Shown: in pieces, positions 48,094 through 57,325 of the stretch
Numbering within the stretch: the first letter of the stretch is position 1
Layout: each line of letters starts with the position of its first letter
From: Crocinitomicaceae bacterium
GTDB lineage: Bacteria > Bacteroidota > Bacteroidia > Flavobacteriales_D > Crocinitomicaceae
Direction: 5' to 3'
Assembly: GCA_024643545.1 (NCBI GenBank)
Contig: JAHEMR010000009.1
Location: 1-61,240, forward strand
Length of the DNA: 61,240 nt
Program-made: the position numbers and the translations under genes
The notes under the pieces: model-generated
Told to the model about the DNA's origin: nothing
What the model saw: the letters and a program-made list of their open reading frames with translations, nothing else
Database searches by the model: none

Positions 48094-48531
48094 ATGAAAC
48101 ATATCGTATTTTTCTTTTTGTTGCTTGCTTACTTAAGTGCTTCCGCGCAGAACCAAGTTACTGATTCCTCACTTTCAGGTCCATTCATTCAATTTAAAAA
48201 TGGCATGCGGGTTTACGTAAAGAAACCGGTCATTGTATGTGAAAATAACTGCTATTACATTGATAAAAAGAACGATACAGCAGTTGTTCAACCGATTTCA
48301 ATCATTGAAGGGTTTAGTAAACGAAGTGACATACGTTGGATGACCATGGAAGATTTTAGAAAAATTGGATTAAATCCGGTGCGTGGGTACTTTTGGTCGG
48401 CCGTTTTGATTTATCCGACGGGATTAGGTGGCTTCATTTTAGGTGATTTGGTAAAGCGCAGGAGAATACAACGAATGTATATCGATACGCATGAAAAATT
48501 TTACATTTCCCCCCAAAAAAATAACCGATGA
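48094..48531 (+). CDS. Secreted protein of unknown function, first of a paralog pair
   Basis: A 145-residue protein with a signal peptide (MKHIVFFFLLLAYLSASAQ) and no family I recognise. The N-terminal half is beta-rich with a CENNCYY motif; the C-terminal half has a hydrophobic segment (SAVLIYPTGLGGFILGDLV) followed by RRIQRMYIDTHEKFYIS. That C-terminal pattern recurs in the next gene, whose ATG overlaps its stop by 4 nt. A start 66 nt upstream is in frame but would bury the signal peptide. Confidence 0.68.
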   Translation: MKHIVFFFLLLAYLSASAQNQVTDSSLSGPFIQFKNGMRVYVKKPVIVCENNCYYIDKKNDTAVVQPISIIEGFSKRSDIRWMTMEDFRKIGLNPVRGYFWSAVLIYPTGLGGFILGDLVKRRRIQRMYIDTHEKFYISPQKNNR

Positions 48532-49043
48532 AAACGATTTTCACCTTCTTTTTCTTTTTTTGCGTTGGATTAAGTTCTGCTCAGTCTGATTGGCTCATGA
48601 AGCCTTATGTATTCGTGAATGACACACTCTATGAAGATTTGAAGCTCCCCGTTTTTATTATGGACTCCACTTTGTACATCCGAACATCGAATGGAACCGT
48701 ACTCACTTTTCCATCCAGAGATGTAGATTACATTAGCAAACGTTGCTTTTATAAGCGAATTGGTGATGCAAGGAAAAGCAAGTTAGCAAAATCAGGAAAT
48801 ACCATTGGATATATGTCAGCTTACACTTCTTTTATCGTACTTCGAAGGGTTGTAAGGGATTACCTAATTCATCCAATTTATTATGCAAACCCTACGGGAT
48901 TGTTTTTGCTTTTGCCGGCATCGCTCGTATTCAAATCGTTAATTACTCGAAAATTAATCACGAAGATGATCATTGAATCTAAAGGTTTACGGTATATTTC
49001 AAACAACGAACCCATTCCTCAAGAGGGTATTCAGACCGAATGA
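48528..49043 (+). CDS. Secreted protein of unknown function, second of a paralog pair
   Basis: A 171-residue protein with a signal peptide ending LSSAQ. After a beta-rich region (FVNDTLYEDLKLPVFIMDSTLYIRTSNG) it has YANPTGLFLLLPASLV and RKLITKMIIESKGLRYIS, matching the end of the preceding protein in order and spacing. The two are probably diverged tandem duplicates that form a complex. Function unknown. Confidence 0.68.
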   Translation: MKTIFTFFFFFCVGLSSAQSDWLMKPYVFVNDTLYEDLKLPVFIMDSTLYIRTSNGTVLTFPSRDVDYISKRCFYKRIGDARKSKLAKSGNTIGYMSAYTSFIVLRRVVRDYLIHPIYYANPTGLFLLLPASLVFKSLITRKLITKMIIESKGLRYISNNEPIPQEGIQTE

Positions 49044-49103
49044 TTATTTCATGAAAGGCATTAAGAGTTTTAGGAAGTGTTAGTGTGGTATTAGTCAAAA
49101 AAC

Positions 49104-49111
49104 TACTTTTG
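49104..49111 (+). promoter_or_regulatory. -7 box of the HutD gene
   Basis: TACTTTTG matches TAnnTTTG and ends 7 nt before the ATG at 49119. Confidence 0.45.
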
Positions 49112-49118
49112 AAAATAA

Positions 49119-49694
49119 ATGCGTTCAATGAAAATCAATTATACACCTGCAAATAAATTTACTACAAATGCTTGGGCCAACGGTACGACAACGGAATTAG
49201 TAAAATATCCGCCTGAAAGCGATTTTGTGAAGCGTGACTTCATTTTTCGCATGAGTACTGCTACCGTTGAGGCAGAGGAAAGTACATTTTCTGATTTTTC
49301 TGGTTTGACGCGCATTCTCATGGTTTTGGAGGGAGCGATTACCCTCATTCATGAAGGCCGTTACCAAAAACATTTGAATCCATACGATCAAGATACGTTT
49401 GATGGTTCATGGTCGACCAAAAGCATTGGGAAAGTACGTGATTTCAACCTTATGTGTAACCATCAAGCTGAAGGGAAATCTCGCGCGTTTTCACTCAATG
49501 AAATGGAAAAACAGCTGATCCCATTGACGCAAAAACGGGTGGTACTTTTCATCCATACTGGACGTTTTCGTTGTTTTGATCAAACGCTGAATGCCGGAGA
49601 CGTGTTGGATATTGAATCTTCAGATTGCAAAGCGTTCGATTTAGAATGCCTTTTAGGCGGGACATTGGTTTTGAGTGAGATCAAATTCAAATGA
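49119..49694 (+). CDS. HutD/Ves family protein
   Basis: A 191-residue cytoplasmic cupin-like protein. The opening NAWANGTTTELVKYPP corresponds to the W-x-N-G-x-T-x-E signature of HutD/Ves, and FRMSTATVEAEESTFSDFSGLTRILMVLEG is typical of the family. HutD accompanies histidine-use genes, Ves responds to cold; neither context is present, so the role here is open. A second in-frame ATG lies 9 nt downstream. Confidence 0.85.
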   Translation: MRSMKINYTPANKFTTNAWANGTTTELVKYPPESDFVKRDFIFRMSTATVEAEESTFSDFSGLTRILMVLEGAITLIHEGRYQKHLNPYDQDTFDGSWSTKSIGKVRDFNLMCNHQAEGKSRAFSLNEMEKQLIPLTQKRVVLFIHTGRFRCFDQTLNAGDVLDIESSDCKAFDLECLLGGTLVLSEIKFK

Positions 49695-49728
49695 ATAATC
49701 GATTTTCATCTTTTTTGATTGTCTTTCT

Positions 49729-49744
49729 TTTTACATGTGTAAAA
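49729..49744. other. Inverted repeat between convergent genes
   Basis: TTTTACA, TG, TGTAAAA: seven paired bases between the HutD and peptidase stops. The centre is too short for a stable hairpin, and it lies downstream of both genes, so its role is unclear. The rest of the gap 49695-49852 holds nothing I can support. Confidence 0.3.
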
Positions 49745-49852
49745 TGAAGAACGATGAAGGCAAGTTTTATTTTTTTGTTCTTCTGCCGTTAAATTTTCTA
49801 ATTGTCGAAAGGCATTAAATTGAAAGCAAATCGGCTCTCGATGTAATGTAAA

Positions 49853-50575
49853 TTATTTATAAAACTCTGGACGGTATTCAAAATGCATCGTGTCATAATG
49901 TTTCCATCGTCCACCCCAAATGAATCCATGTTTTTCGAAAATCTCGACAATTCCCATCGGGATTCTATTTTTGTACGATAAGGATTTTGTTTCATCTTTA
50001 CATCCACAATCCCATTGCCAGTAATTTGAAAAAGAGGTGTTGATGTCAATGGTAATTCCAAATGAATGCGCACTCAGTCGATTGGTTCCACTGATATTTC
50101 GCCAGTTAAAAGTTCCCCCAATATTGGTTAAATATTTTTTCCATTCAGGATGCTCATCTAATTCTTTTGATACGTTGGTCAAGGCCAAATGTGCGTTATT
50201 CACTTTGGAAAAATTGAGTTTTACATTGACTAATTTTGGACACCAAGTAACAGTTGTGAGGTTTTTCGCAACTTCCTCTTTTGAATGGCCATAGATTTCT
50301 TTAAAAAACGCATCGTTACGGATTCTACCTGCATCATTGTTTTTTTCTGGCCCATCGGTATTATAGGTGTAAAACAGTTGATCCTCGATATCTGGATTTT
50401 CCAATAATTCTTTGCTTGTTTTTTTTGCGAAATCGTTGTAGGCAAGAATCTTCCCAGATTTAAAGTTCACTTTATTTTGATCGATGCTTTTTATTATTCC
50501 AGGATATGCCCGAAGAAAAACAGATTCATCCGATGACCCGAAGAAGGAAAATAAAAGAATGATGAGGTAGAACAT
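49853..50575 (-). CDS. M15-family D-Ala-D-Ala carboxypeptidase-like protein
   Basis: A 240-residue exported zinc peptidase of the VanY/M15 type, probably trimming peptidoglycan stem peptides. Zinc-site motifs are SAHSFGITIDIN (H and D ligands) and the C-terminal HYDTMHFEYRPE (second H). An N-terminal membrane segment (MFYLIILLFSFFG) should act as signal or anchor. Its start is 1 nt after the stop of the small secreted protein upstream, so the two are co-transcribed. Confidence 0.85.
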   Translation of the reverse strand: MFYLIILLFSFFGSSDESVFLRAYPGIIKSIDQNKVNFKSGKILAYNDFAKKTSKELLENPDIEDQLFYTYNTDGPEKNNDAGRIRNDAFFKEIYGHSKEEVAKNLTTVTWCPKLVNVKLNFSKVNNAHLALTNVSKELDEHPEWKKYLTNIGGTFNWRNISGTNRLSAHSFGITIDINTSFSNYWQWDCGCKDETKSLSYKNRIPMGIVEIFEKHGFIWGGRWKHYDTMHFEYRPEFYK

Positions 50576-50576
50576 C

Positions 50577-51017
50577 TTAGTTACAGTTCATCATATTTCG
50601 AACATTAACCGAAAATATACGTGGATCCGCATCAGGAAAACGATCGTGAATGCAAGCGTACCAAACGTCTGTCGAAAAAGCGCCTTCTTCCTTCAATATC
50701 CATGTACCATTCACTTTTTTAAAAATGGCTTCAACGTGACAACAATCATAATAGTCAGCAGGAAATTGAAGTGTTTTTCCATCTTTTCTTTGAACTGTAC
50801 CTTCCATCCAAGCATAGTTTCCCGAAACTAAAAAGTGATTAACGACAAAGATCACATCTTGTTCGATGTCATTTTTAATTTCAGTTCTTAATAAATCCAA
50901 CATTTTGGTTCTTTCCGTGACATTCGCATCATTTTTAACTTTGAAATCCCGAATGGTTTGTGCAGAAATGAAACTTTGAAAAAGAAAGGTTGAAATGACA
51001 AAAAGAATTGATTTCAT
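50577..51017 (-). CDS. Small secreted protein beside the M15 peptidase
   Basis: A 146-residue exported protein (signal peptide MKSILFVISTFLFQSFISAQ supports the ATG at 51017). The fold looks like a small alpha/beta barrel (SnoaL/NTF2-like is possible): helices at TERTKMLDLLRTEIKND, strands at DVIFVVNHFLVSGNYAWMEGTVQRKDG and VEAIFKKVNGTWILKEE. No catalytic motif is seen. It precedes the peptidase gene with 1 nt between them and may be its partner. Confidence 0.65.
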   Translation of the reverse strand: MKSILFVISTFLFQSFISAQTIRDFKVKNDANVTERTKMLDLLRTEIKNDIEQDVIFVVNHFLVSGNYAWMEGTVQRKDGKTLQFPADYYDCCHVEAIFKKVNGTWILKEEGAFSTDVWYACIHDRFPDADPRIFSVNVRNMMNCN

Positions 51018-51117
51018 TGATTGATTTTTTTGCAATTTACTAATTATTTTAAATTTTATTTTTAGGACGATGGCGTATTTATTCTATTTTTAACATGAAA
51101 TCTAAAATCTATCAAAC

Positions 51118-51597
51118 ATGAAAACATTGTTTGTCACCGTATTCATCGGCATATTCATTTCATCCTGCGGGGATGATGAAGCTAAAATTGAAGCACTTGA
51201 AGAAAAGTTGTATCAACAGGAACAAGCCATCCAAGCTGAAAAACAGGCGGATTTGGAGAAGGAATTAGCTGAGAAAAACGCCGAATTGGAACGTTTAAAA
51301 AATGAAGGAGCGTCCAAAAAATCGAGTCAACAAACATTTTATGCCAGAGGATTTGGGGATTATCCGGAAGCTTCTGAAAGGAGATTAACGTATGATGATG
51401 TGTCTGGTTTGAATAAGTTTGAATTGAAAATCATGCGAAACGAAATATTCGCTCGATACGGTTACATATTTAAAACCCAAGACATGAAAAATCATTTTTC
51501 AACTAAACGTTGGTATCAACCATTGTATAATGATGTAAATAATCGATTGACGAGCTTAGAAAAGGAAAATGCAGAGTACATTAAGAACTTTGAATAG
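51118..51597 (+). CDS. YARHG-domain lipoprotein
   Basis: A 159-residue lipoprotein (lipobox ISSC). After the anchor comes a Glu/Lys/Gln coiled coil (about 22-65), a short linker, then a YARHG domain (about 85-155: LNKFELKIMRNEIFARYGYIFKTQDMKNHFSTKRWYQP). YARHG domains are extracellular and probably bind peptidoglycan or another surface ligand. It heads a rightward run of four exported proteins (51118-56427). Confidence 0.88.
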   Translation: MKTLFVTVFIGIFISSCGDDEAKIEALEEKLYQQEQAIQAEKQADLEKELAEKNAELERLKNEGASKKSSQQTFYARGFGDYPEASERRLTYDDVSGLNKFELKIMRNEIFARYGYIFKTQDMKNHFSTKRWYQPLYNDVNNRLTSLEKENAEYIKNFE

Positions 51598-51639
51598 TTT
51601 TTCGTCTCCTTTTTTCATACTAATTGTTTCATACCTAAA

Positions 51640-52653
51640 ATGAATTCAACAGTCTTCAAGCAAATCTTCACGCTATTATTTCCCATTTGCTTTCTTTATT
51701 CTTGTCAATCGAAGGAACACAATCCTGTTTCATTTTATTATTGGAAACAATCCTTTGAATTGTCGAAGGAGCAACAAAAATTACTGAAGGAAACGAAGAC
51801 AACACGGCTTTACGTGAAGTTTTTTGATGTCATTCTGGATGAAAATAATCAGCCCAAACCCATTTCAAAGATTCAGTTCAAGGAGCCAACCAAAATGGAC
51901 GTGATTCCCTGTGTTTTTATCCAAAATGATGTTTTCCGATATGTAAAAGATGTCCATTCATTGGCTGAAAAAATAAATCGATTAATCGATGAAATCGCCG
52001 ATCATCAATCCTTAAAAATTAACGAGATTCAAATTGATTGTGATTGGACAAAAGGCACGAGGGATCATTATTTTGCTTTTTTAGAGGAATTAAAAAGCCA
52101 ACAGGGAGAAACCAAATTGGCTTGCACCATTCGCTTACATCAAATTAAATACCAAGAAAGTTCAGGGATTCCACCTGTCGAAAAAGGACTGTTAATGTGT
52201 TACAACATGGATGACATCGACGAAATTTCCACGCCAAATTCCATTGTTTCCACTAAGGTTTTGAAACAATATGTTCAGGAAGATACCGAGTATCCTATTT
52301 CATTAGATTTGGCGCTACCCATTTATCAATGGGGATTGATTTTTCGTCTCGGAAAATTGAGTGTCATTTCCAACAATTTATCTTTGCACGACTTTCCAAC
52401 TAAAACCTTGAATAGGGTAGGTGGGCATACCTACAAGGTGGGGAAAGATGTGGTTGCAAACGAAACGAATTTTTGCAAAGGAGATTTAATTCGATTTGAA
52501 TCTTCATCACCAGAAACATTGGTTCAATTGGCAGAATATTTTAGAAAAACTAATCTTACCTTTAACCAGCTTATTTTTTACCATATTAGTCAAGAACATC
52601 TAAATAAATACAATGCATCCACGTTATCATCGATCAATCGCCTTATTCCTTAG
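51640..52653 (+). CDS. Lipoprotein of unknown function, possibly a TIM barrel
   Basis: A 337-residue lipoprotein (lipobox LYSC). The body has barrel-like alternation (RLYVKFFDV, VIPCVFIQNDVF, INEIQIDCDWTKGTRDHYFAFLEELKSQ, TKLACTIRLHQI, LLMCYNMDDID, ISLDLALPIYQWGLIF), which recalls DUF3142-type TIM barrels, tentatively. An acid residue pair in IQIDCDW could be functional. The gene overlaps the next by 41 nt, an unusual length here, so the two products probably work together. Confidence 0.7.
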   Translation: MNSTVFKQIFTLLFPICFLYSCQSKEHNPVSFYYWKQSFELSKEQQKLLKETKTTRLYVKFFDVILDENNQPKPISKIQFKEPTKMDVIPCVFIQNDVFRYVKDVHSLAEKINRLIDEIADHQSLKINEIQIDCDWTKGTRDHYFAFLEELKSQQGETKLACTIRLHQIKYQESSGIPPVEKGLLMCYNMDDIDEISTPNSIVSTKVLKQYVQEDTEYPISLDLALPIYQWGLIFRLGKLSVISNNLSLHDFPTKTLNRVGGHTYKVGKDVVANETNFCKGDLIRFESSSPETLVQLAEYFRKTNLTFNQLIFYHISQEHLNKYNASTLSSINRLIP

Positions 52654-55003
52654 TATTGTTATTGCGTTTCAATCCATTTCATGTGCATGGAGTCCAGACA
52701 TGGAATATGACATGCTGTTTGACAGGGATTTTGTGTTTAATTACACCAAGAAAAACACCAGTTTCAATGCGTGGTATTACAATGCCGATCTCTATAACCA
52801 TGAAAATTTAAAGAATCAAAACGCGCAAAGTTGGGCGGATTTTTTGGAGGGTGCTTACCGCAAAGAAGATTTAATCTCATTTATTTACCGTGGAGAATCT
52901 AAATTTAGTACCCGGGAAAAAGAACTTTTAAACCTTAGAAGAAGTCGTTTAAATCCCTTGAAGTCCGCGCAAAAGGAAGCTCAATTTGTTGATTGCATTG
53001 TGTTCGCATTGAAAGTTGAAAAACTGATGGAAGCGTACACCCCAGATCCTTGGGAGGATGAACCAAAGAAAATTGTCATGTCAGATTTTAGTCCATTGAT
53101 GAATCAAGCGATGGCGCAAATCACGACTAATCAGGATACCTTCTTAAAGGAAAGGTATGCCTTTCAATTGTTGAAATTGAATCGTTACAGCAAGCAATAC
53201 ACGACGTTCATTTCCAATTTCAAGAAATACTTTGACGGTAAAACAAGCATGTTGAGCTTTTGGGCGATGGAACATTATGCAGGAGTTTTGTCCGAATTAA
53301 AACGAACAGCAGAAGCCAATTATTATTTTGCTAAAGTCTATGTTCATTGTCCAGAAAAACGCAGTAGTTCATACTTGAGCATGAAGTTGAATTCGCCGAC
53401 TGATTTCAAGAACACACTGAATTTATGTGTAAATGACGAAGAAAAAATGGCGCTTTATTACATTCACGCCATGCAGTCTAAAACGTTGGCAATGTCCGAT
53501 TTAAATGAAATCACACAGAAATTAGGGAACCATGAATATGCGCGTGTGGTGATGTCACATGAGCTGAATAAATTGGAGAAAATTCTCTTGGCGAAAATTG
53601 ATTCAGAGGAAGATGAGGAATATTTAAGTGAACGCACCAAAGAACTGCGACTGCTGAAGAATCAAGTACCGGCCTATATCAACGATTTGATTCAATTGAA
53701 TCAAAGTATGTTGGCCCAGGATGAGAACGATTATTTCTGGCATTTATCTTTGGCTTATTTATATTACTTGGATGCTCAGAATGAAAATTGTTCAAAGATT
53801 TTGAATGAGATTCATCCCAAAAGTCTGGAAATTCAAAAACAGTATGACATTATTTATGTCATCAATTACATAGATTCACGATCCACACTTTCCATAGCGG
53901 ATGAAAACATCATTGGCGAAAAAATGTATGACATCAATGAAAACAATCCGGCATACCCATTCATAAGCACAAGTGAATCAACTCAATCTGCGTATCGGAA
54001 TGAGAGCTTTTTATTGGAGGAATACAATACCATTAACGAGTTCATTTTCCGTAAAATTGCCGCACATTACCGTAGCTCAAATGCATTCATCCATTTAATT
54101 TTTTCCGGAGAAGTTTTCTACGATTTGTGTGTTAAATCGACTTCATTTGTTGCGGGAGGACAAGGGAATTCGTTGAATTTTCAAATCAACGTAGCGGATA
54201 TAGACCGCATTATAACGGATTTAAAACGCACACCAGAAAGTAAATTATCCCTTTTTGCTGCATCGTATTATTTTCAAACTCCCAATGAAGAATATTACCA
54301 AGGGAACCCCCAATTACCTAATGTAACTTTCACTGCATGCGAACAACAATTGAAGGGATTGAAGGCCACCATTCTTATGCGCAATCCTGCAAATATTGAT
54401 GAAGCAATTTCTATTCTATCAACGATTCCTTCGGAATTAATCAATGAGGATATTGTGTACGGCTCACCATTTAGGTATAGTTCCAAGACGCCTAATTTTG
54501 AACAACACGATGAGAAAAAAGAAGAACTTCCAAAAATGAATCGATTGGAATTTGCGCAAAAAGTAAAGCAGCTAATGACACAACCAATGACGGCAGAAAA
54601 TGCATTCCAATTGGGAGTAGCCTATTATAATTGTAGTTATTATGGTTTGCAATGGAAAGTGTTAGCATATTACCGAACCTATAGTAGTCCGGAAGGAAAT
54701 GTGGACATGCGCGTAGCACAAGGCTATTTAAATACAGCACTTTCGCTTGGCGGACTCAACCGAGAAAGGCAAGCACAAGCTTATTTTATGCTGGCAAGAT
54801 GTGAGCAAAACCAATATACATTCGCTAATGGTAGTTTTCCTGATTGGGACGAAGGGGAGGATGGTTTCTCCAATTACTTTAATGAATTGAAAAGATCCGG
54901 AAGCATGCGCAACTTTCAACAGTTAGCATCGAATTATTATGGCACTTCTACCTATCAAGAAATAATTAGGGAATGCAAGTATTTTGAGTACTATGTAAAT
55001 TGA
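52613..55003 (+). CDS. Large exported helical protein, partner of the 51640 lipoprotein
   Basis: A 796-residue protein with a leader ending SISCAW, so probably a lipoprotein. The remainder is mostly helical, with TPR-like stretches (for example YLNTALSLGGLNRERQAQAYFMLARCEQ near the C-terminus) and no enzymatic motif I recognise. The only start that keeps the leader is 41 nt inside the preceding gene. Function unknown; a scaffold for the preceding lipoprotein is my best guess. Confidence 0.72.
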   Translation: MHPRYHRSIALFLSIVIAFQSISCAWSPDMEYDMLFDRDFVFNYTKKNTSFNAWYYNADLYNHENLKNQNAQSWADFLEGAYRKEDLISFIYRGESKFSTREKELLNLRRSRLNPLKSAQKEAQFVDCIVFALKVEKLMEAYTPDPWEDEPKKIVMSDFSPLMNQAMAQITTNQDTFLKERYAFQLLKLNRYSKQYTTFISNFKKYFDGKTSMLSFWAMEHYAGVLSELKRTAEANYYFAKVYVHCPEKRSSSYLSMKLNSPTDFKNTLNLCVNDEEKMALYYIHAMQSKTLAMSDLNEITQKLGNHEYARVVMSHELNKLEKILLAKIDSEEDEEYLSERTKELRLLKNQVPAYINDLIQLNQSMLAQDENDYFWHLSLAYLYYLDAQNENCSKILNEIHPKSLEIQKQYDIIYVINYIDSRSTLSIADENIIGEKMYDINENNPAYPFISTSESTQSAYRNESFLLEEYNTINEFIFRKIAAHYRSSNAFIHLIFSGEVFYDLCVKSTSFVAGGQGNSLNFQINVADIDRIITDLKRTPESKLSLFAASYYFQTPNEEYYQGNPQLPNVTFTACEQQLKGLKATILMRNPANIDEAISILSTIPSELINEDIVYGSPFRYSSKTPNFEQHDEKKEELPKMNRLEFAQKVKQLMTQPMTAENAFQLGVAYYNCSYYGLQWKVLAYYRTYSSPEGNVDMRVAQGYLNTALSLGGLNRERQAQAYFMLARCEQNQYTFANGSFPDWDEGEDGFSNYFNELKRSGSMRNFQQLASNYYGTSTYQEIIRECKYFEYYVN

Positions 55004-55164
55004 AATTAGGTTGATTTCAATCAATGAAAACGAAGTAAAGTTGAACTAAAACATTCATTGTTAGGTTTCTATTTTTTTTATCACGTTTAATAGTCTTAAT
55101 TTTACAAGTCAATTCAGGATTAAATGAATTAAGAGAATTGATAACCGTATAAAATTTCGATTGC

Positions 55165-56427
55165 ATGTTTCAACATTTCAAGTTTTTAACTGTTTGTTTC
55201 ATTGCGTCTTTCTGCCTTTTTTCTTGTGGACAAGAAACCAAAGAAACTGAAAAAAAGAAGCTTCCTTCTAATAGCTTGAACATAGAAATTTCTGGAAGTA
55301 ATCAATTAGATGTAGCATTTTCAGTGGCTATGCCGACAAAAAAGGCGAAGAACTACGAGTTTTTAATGCAAATCAATCAAGTTGGAGATAGAAAAAATTG
55401 GAAAGATTCAACTTGGAAAAATAGCTCCTTAGATTCAGGAATAACGAATTTTTTAGGAATCATTCATGATTTGCCTTTTGAAACTTCACGCAATGCAACA
55501 TATGTCTATAAGGATAAGGAATTTAGTCTTGAGGAAGAATTTCAAGGAACGGAGTTGGATACGGCATTACTACGTATTCGGATAAAGAAATTGATTCAAC
55601 AAAAGGGTACTTCAATAGATTTGACTAAAGCAGATTTATACGTAAAACCTAAATTCACAAAGGATTCAGAGGAATTAAAAACAGCAAAGAAAGCATTGGA
55701 CGAATGTTTAAAGTCCATCGTGAAAATAAACTTTGAGTCCAAAAATTTCAATTTGGATAAACGTACGTTTGGTCCGTGGCTTTCTTTAGACAGTGATTTA
55801 AAGGTAAAAGTAGATTACATTTCTACACAAACATACTTGCAGAAAATTGCAGTTGAAATCGAAAAACCATTAAGCGAGGTATTGGAAGAGTTTTCAAAAT
55901 TGGATCCGGCTGATACGACCAGTCAGGAACAGTTTTTCCGAATGAATATTCCGAATGAAATTGATGAATTAATCAAGCTGATCACTAAGGGTAAGGAATC
56001 AAAAAAAGAGATCATTTTAGTGAAGAGAGGCTTACCAAAAGGAATAAAAGAGGGATTAACGGATTTTGTTGAAGTGAGTATCTCTCAGCAAAAGTTATGG
56101 TTGTTTAGAGGTGGTAGTTTAATTCTCGAATCGGATGTTGTCACAGGAAATGAAAAATTGAAACGCAATACACCAATTGGAGATTATAAAATACTTTACA
56201 AGACGAGGGATAAAGTATTGAAAGGACCAGGGTATGAATCCTTTGTTTCTTATTGGATGCCGTTTTATAAAGGTTATGGTTTACATGATGCCACATGGAG
56301 AAGACGTTTTGGTGCGAGTATTTACGAAAATGGCGGATCTCATGGATGTGTCAACATTCCTCCAAAAATGGCGCCAATAGTTTACCAAAATGTGGTGGTA
56401 GGAATGCCAGTTCTTATTCGATTATAG
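55165..56427 (+). CDS. L,D-transpeptidase lipoprotein (YkuD)
   Basis: A 420-residue lipoprotein (lipobox LFSC) with a C-terminal YkuD domain that cross-links peptidoglycan or attaches proteins to it. The catalytic region LHDATWRRRFGASIYENGGSHGCVNIPP has the conserved H and the SHGC nucleophile. The central 200 residues include a PG_4-like region (FEVDSI-like absent; TSIDLTKADLYVKPKF, then KIAVEIEKPLSEVLEEF) typical of this lipoprotein group. The 161-nt gap before it shows no clear promoter. Confidence 0.87.
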   Translation: MFQHFKFLTVCFIASFCLFSCGQETKETEKKKLPSNSLNIEISGSNQLDVAFSVAMPTKKAKNYEFLMQINQVGDRKNWKDSTWKNSSLDSGITNFLGIIHDLPFETSRNATYVYKDKEFSLEEEFQGTELDTALLRIRIKKLIQQKGTSIDLTKADLYVKPKFTKDSEELKTAKKALDECLKSIVKINFESKNFNLDKRTFGPWLSLDSDLKVKVDYISTQTYLQKIAVEIEKPLSEVLEEFSKLDPADTTSQEQFFRMNIPNEIDELIKLITKGKESKKEIILVKRGLPKGIKEGLTDFVEVSISQQKLWLFRGGSLILESDVVTGNEKLKRNTPIGDYKILYKTRDKVLKGPGYESFVSYWMPFYKGYGLHDATWRRRFGASIYENGGSHGCVNIPPKMAPIVYQNVVVGMPVLIRL

Positions 56428-56480
56428 GCGTCGCAGATCTAAGATGATTAAAGCAAAATAGCTCCTGCAAGAGTACGTGT

Positions 56481-56520
56481 AGCCTTCCTTTTCAAAGTTC
56501 AACTAACAAGCAAGGAGGCT
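56481..56520 (+). terminator. Bulged hairpin after the L,D-transpeptidase gene
   Basis: AGCC-T-TCCTT pairs with AAGGA-GGCT around a 21-nt loop (nine pairs, one bulge). No T-tract follows, so a terminator function is doubtful. Confidence 0.3.
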
Positions 56521-56589
56521 TCACCTCGAAGTTCACATCTATGTAACGAAATCTAGGTCAGACTTTAGATTCGGATTTAACCTTGGTTT

Positions 56590-57042
56590 TTATTCCTCGG
56601 ACTGGTTTCCTTTTTTGGATTTACGGTACGTGTAGCTTTCGTAAATAAAACGCTTTGCAAAACGAACTTGTTTATCGGAATTGATGAGCTTTTTGTACAC
56701 ATTCGCATTGACACCAAAGTATTCGTATGTTGAACCATCTGTGAATGTGATTTCTAACAAGAGTCCTTTGTGTTTATAGTCTGCAATCATGCATTCATTG
56801 ATGGTTGCTGTATATTCCGCCAAATTAGCTTCTCTCGTTTCTGGAGCGATGCTCACCAAGAAATGATATCCATCGGTTACTTGTCGACCCATTATAGCTG
56901 CTTCTTCTCTCATTGGATCACCTTCCTGAAATTTATCCGGATGCCATTGCTTCACCAATTTACGGTAAGTCAATTTTAATTCGGCCAAATCGATTTGGTT
57001 TTCAATCTGAAATAATTTTTTGTATTCGTTGATGCGTTTCAT
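56590..57042 (-). CDS. J-domain and KTSC-domain fusion protein
   Basis: A 150-residue cytoplasmic protein. The N-terminal half is a J-domain (about 3-65; the HPD loop is in VKQWHPDKF), which should stimulate a DnaK-type chaperone. The C-terminal half resembles a KTSC domain (LLLEITFTDGSTYEYFGVNANVYKKLINSDKQVRFAKRFI). KTSC alone is linked to RNA or nucleotide-related proteins; the fusion may direct DnaK to a particular target. No dnaK or grpE is nearby. Confidence 0.82.
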   Translation of the reverse strand: MKRINEYKKLFQIENQIDLAELKLTYRKLVKQWHPDKFQEGDPMREEAAIMGRQVTDGYHFLVSIAPETREANLAEYTATINECMIADYKHKGLLLEITFTDGSTYEYFGVNANVYKKLINSDKQVRFAKRFIYESYTYRKSKKGNQSEE

Positions 57043-57220
57043 AGGGTCAATAGTATCGAACTGAAAATGGTATTTGGATCAGTCTTTTGTTTTCAAGGCG
57101 CGAAGATATGGATACATTTCGAAGAGAACTATTTTTCGAATGGTGATTTGCCTTAAATTGTGCTGATTTGGCTTTAAATATCAAATCACTATTGTCGTTT
57201 TGTCAGAAACAGTGCTTTTC

Positions 57221-57261
57221 AAAAAAAAATCCCTCCTAGTTGCTTATAACTGTAAGAGGGA
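57221..57261 (-). terminator. Terminator of the T9SS surface module
   Basis: On the minus strand TCCCTC pairs with GAGGGA, with an inner AGTT/AACT stem, followed by nine T. It lies 65 nt after the OmpA gene stop. The rest of the 283-nt gap 57043-57325 shows no gene. Confidence 0.75.
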
Positions 57262-57325
57262 ATTGTTCTGTTTTTATGCGCCTTCAATCCTTATTAAAGA
57301 AAAAAGGTGCGTTAAATAGGTGAAA

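Noticed and set aside
49735..49818. A 27-codon frame between HutD and the peptidase
   Set aside because: Very short, no box, no conserved-looking motif, and it runs through the T-rich region of the gap.
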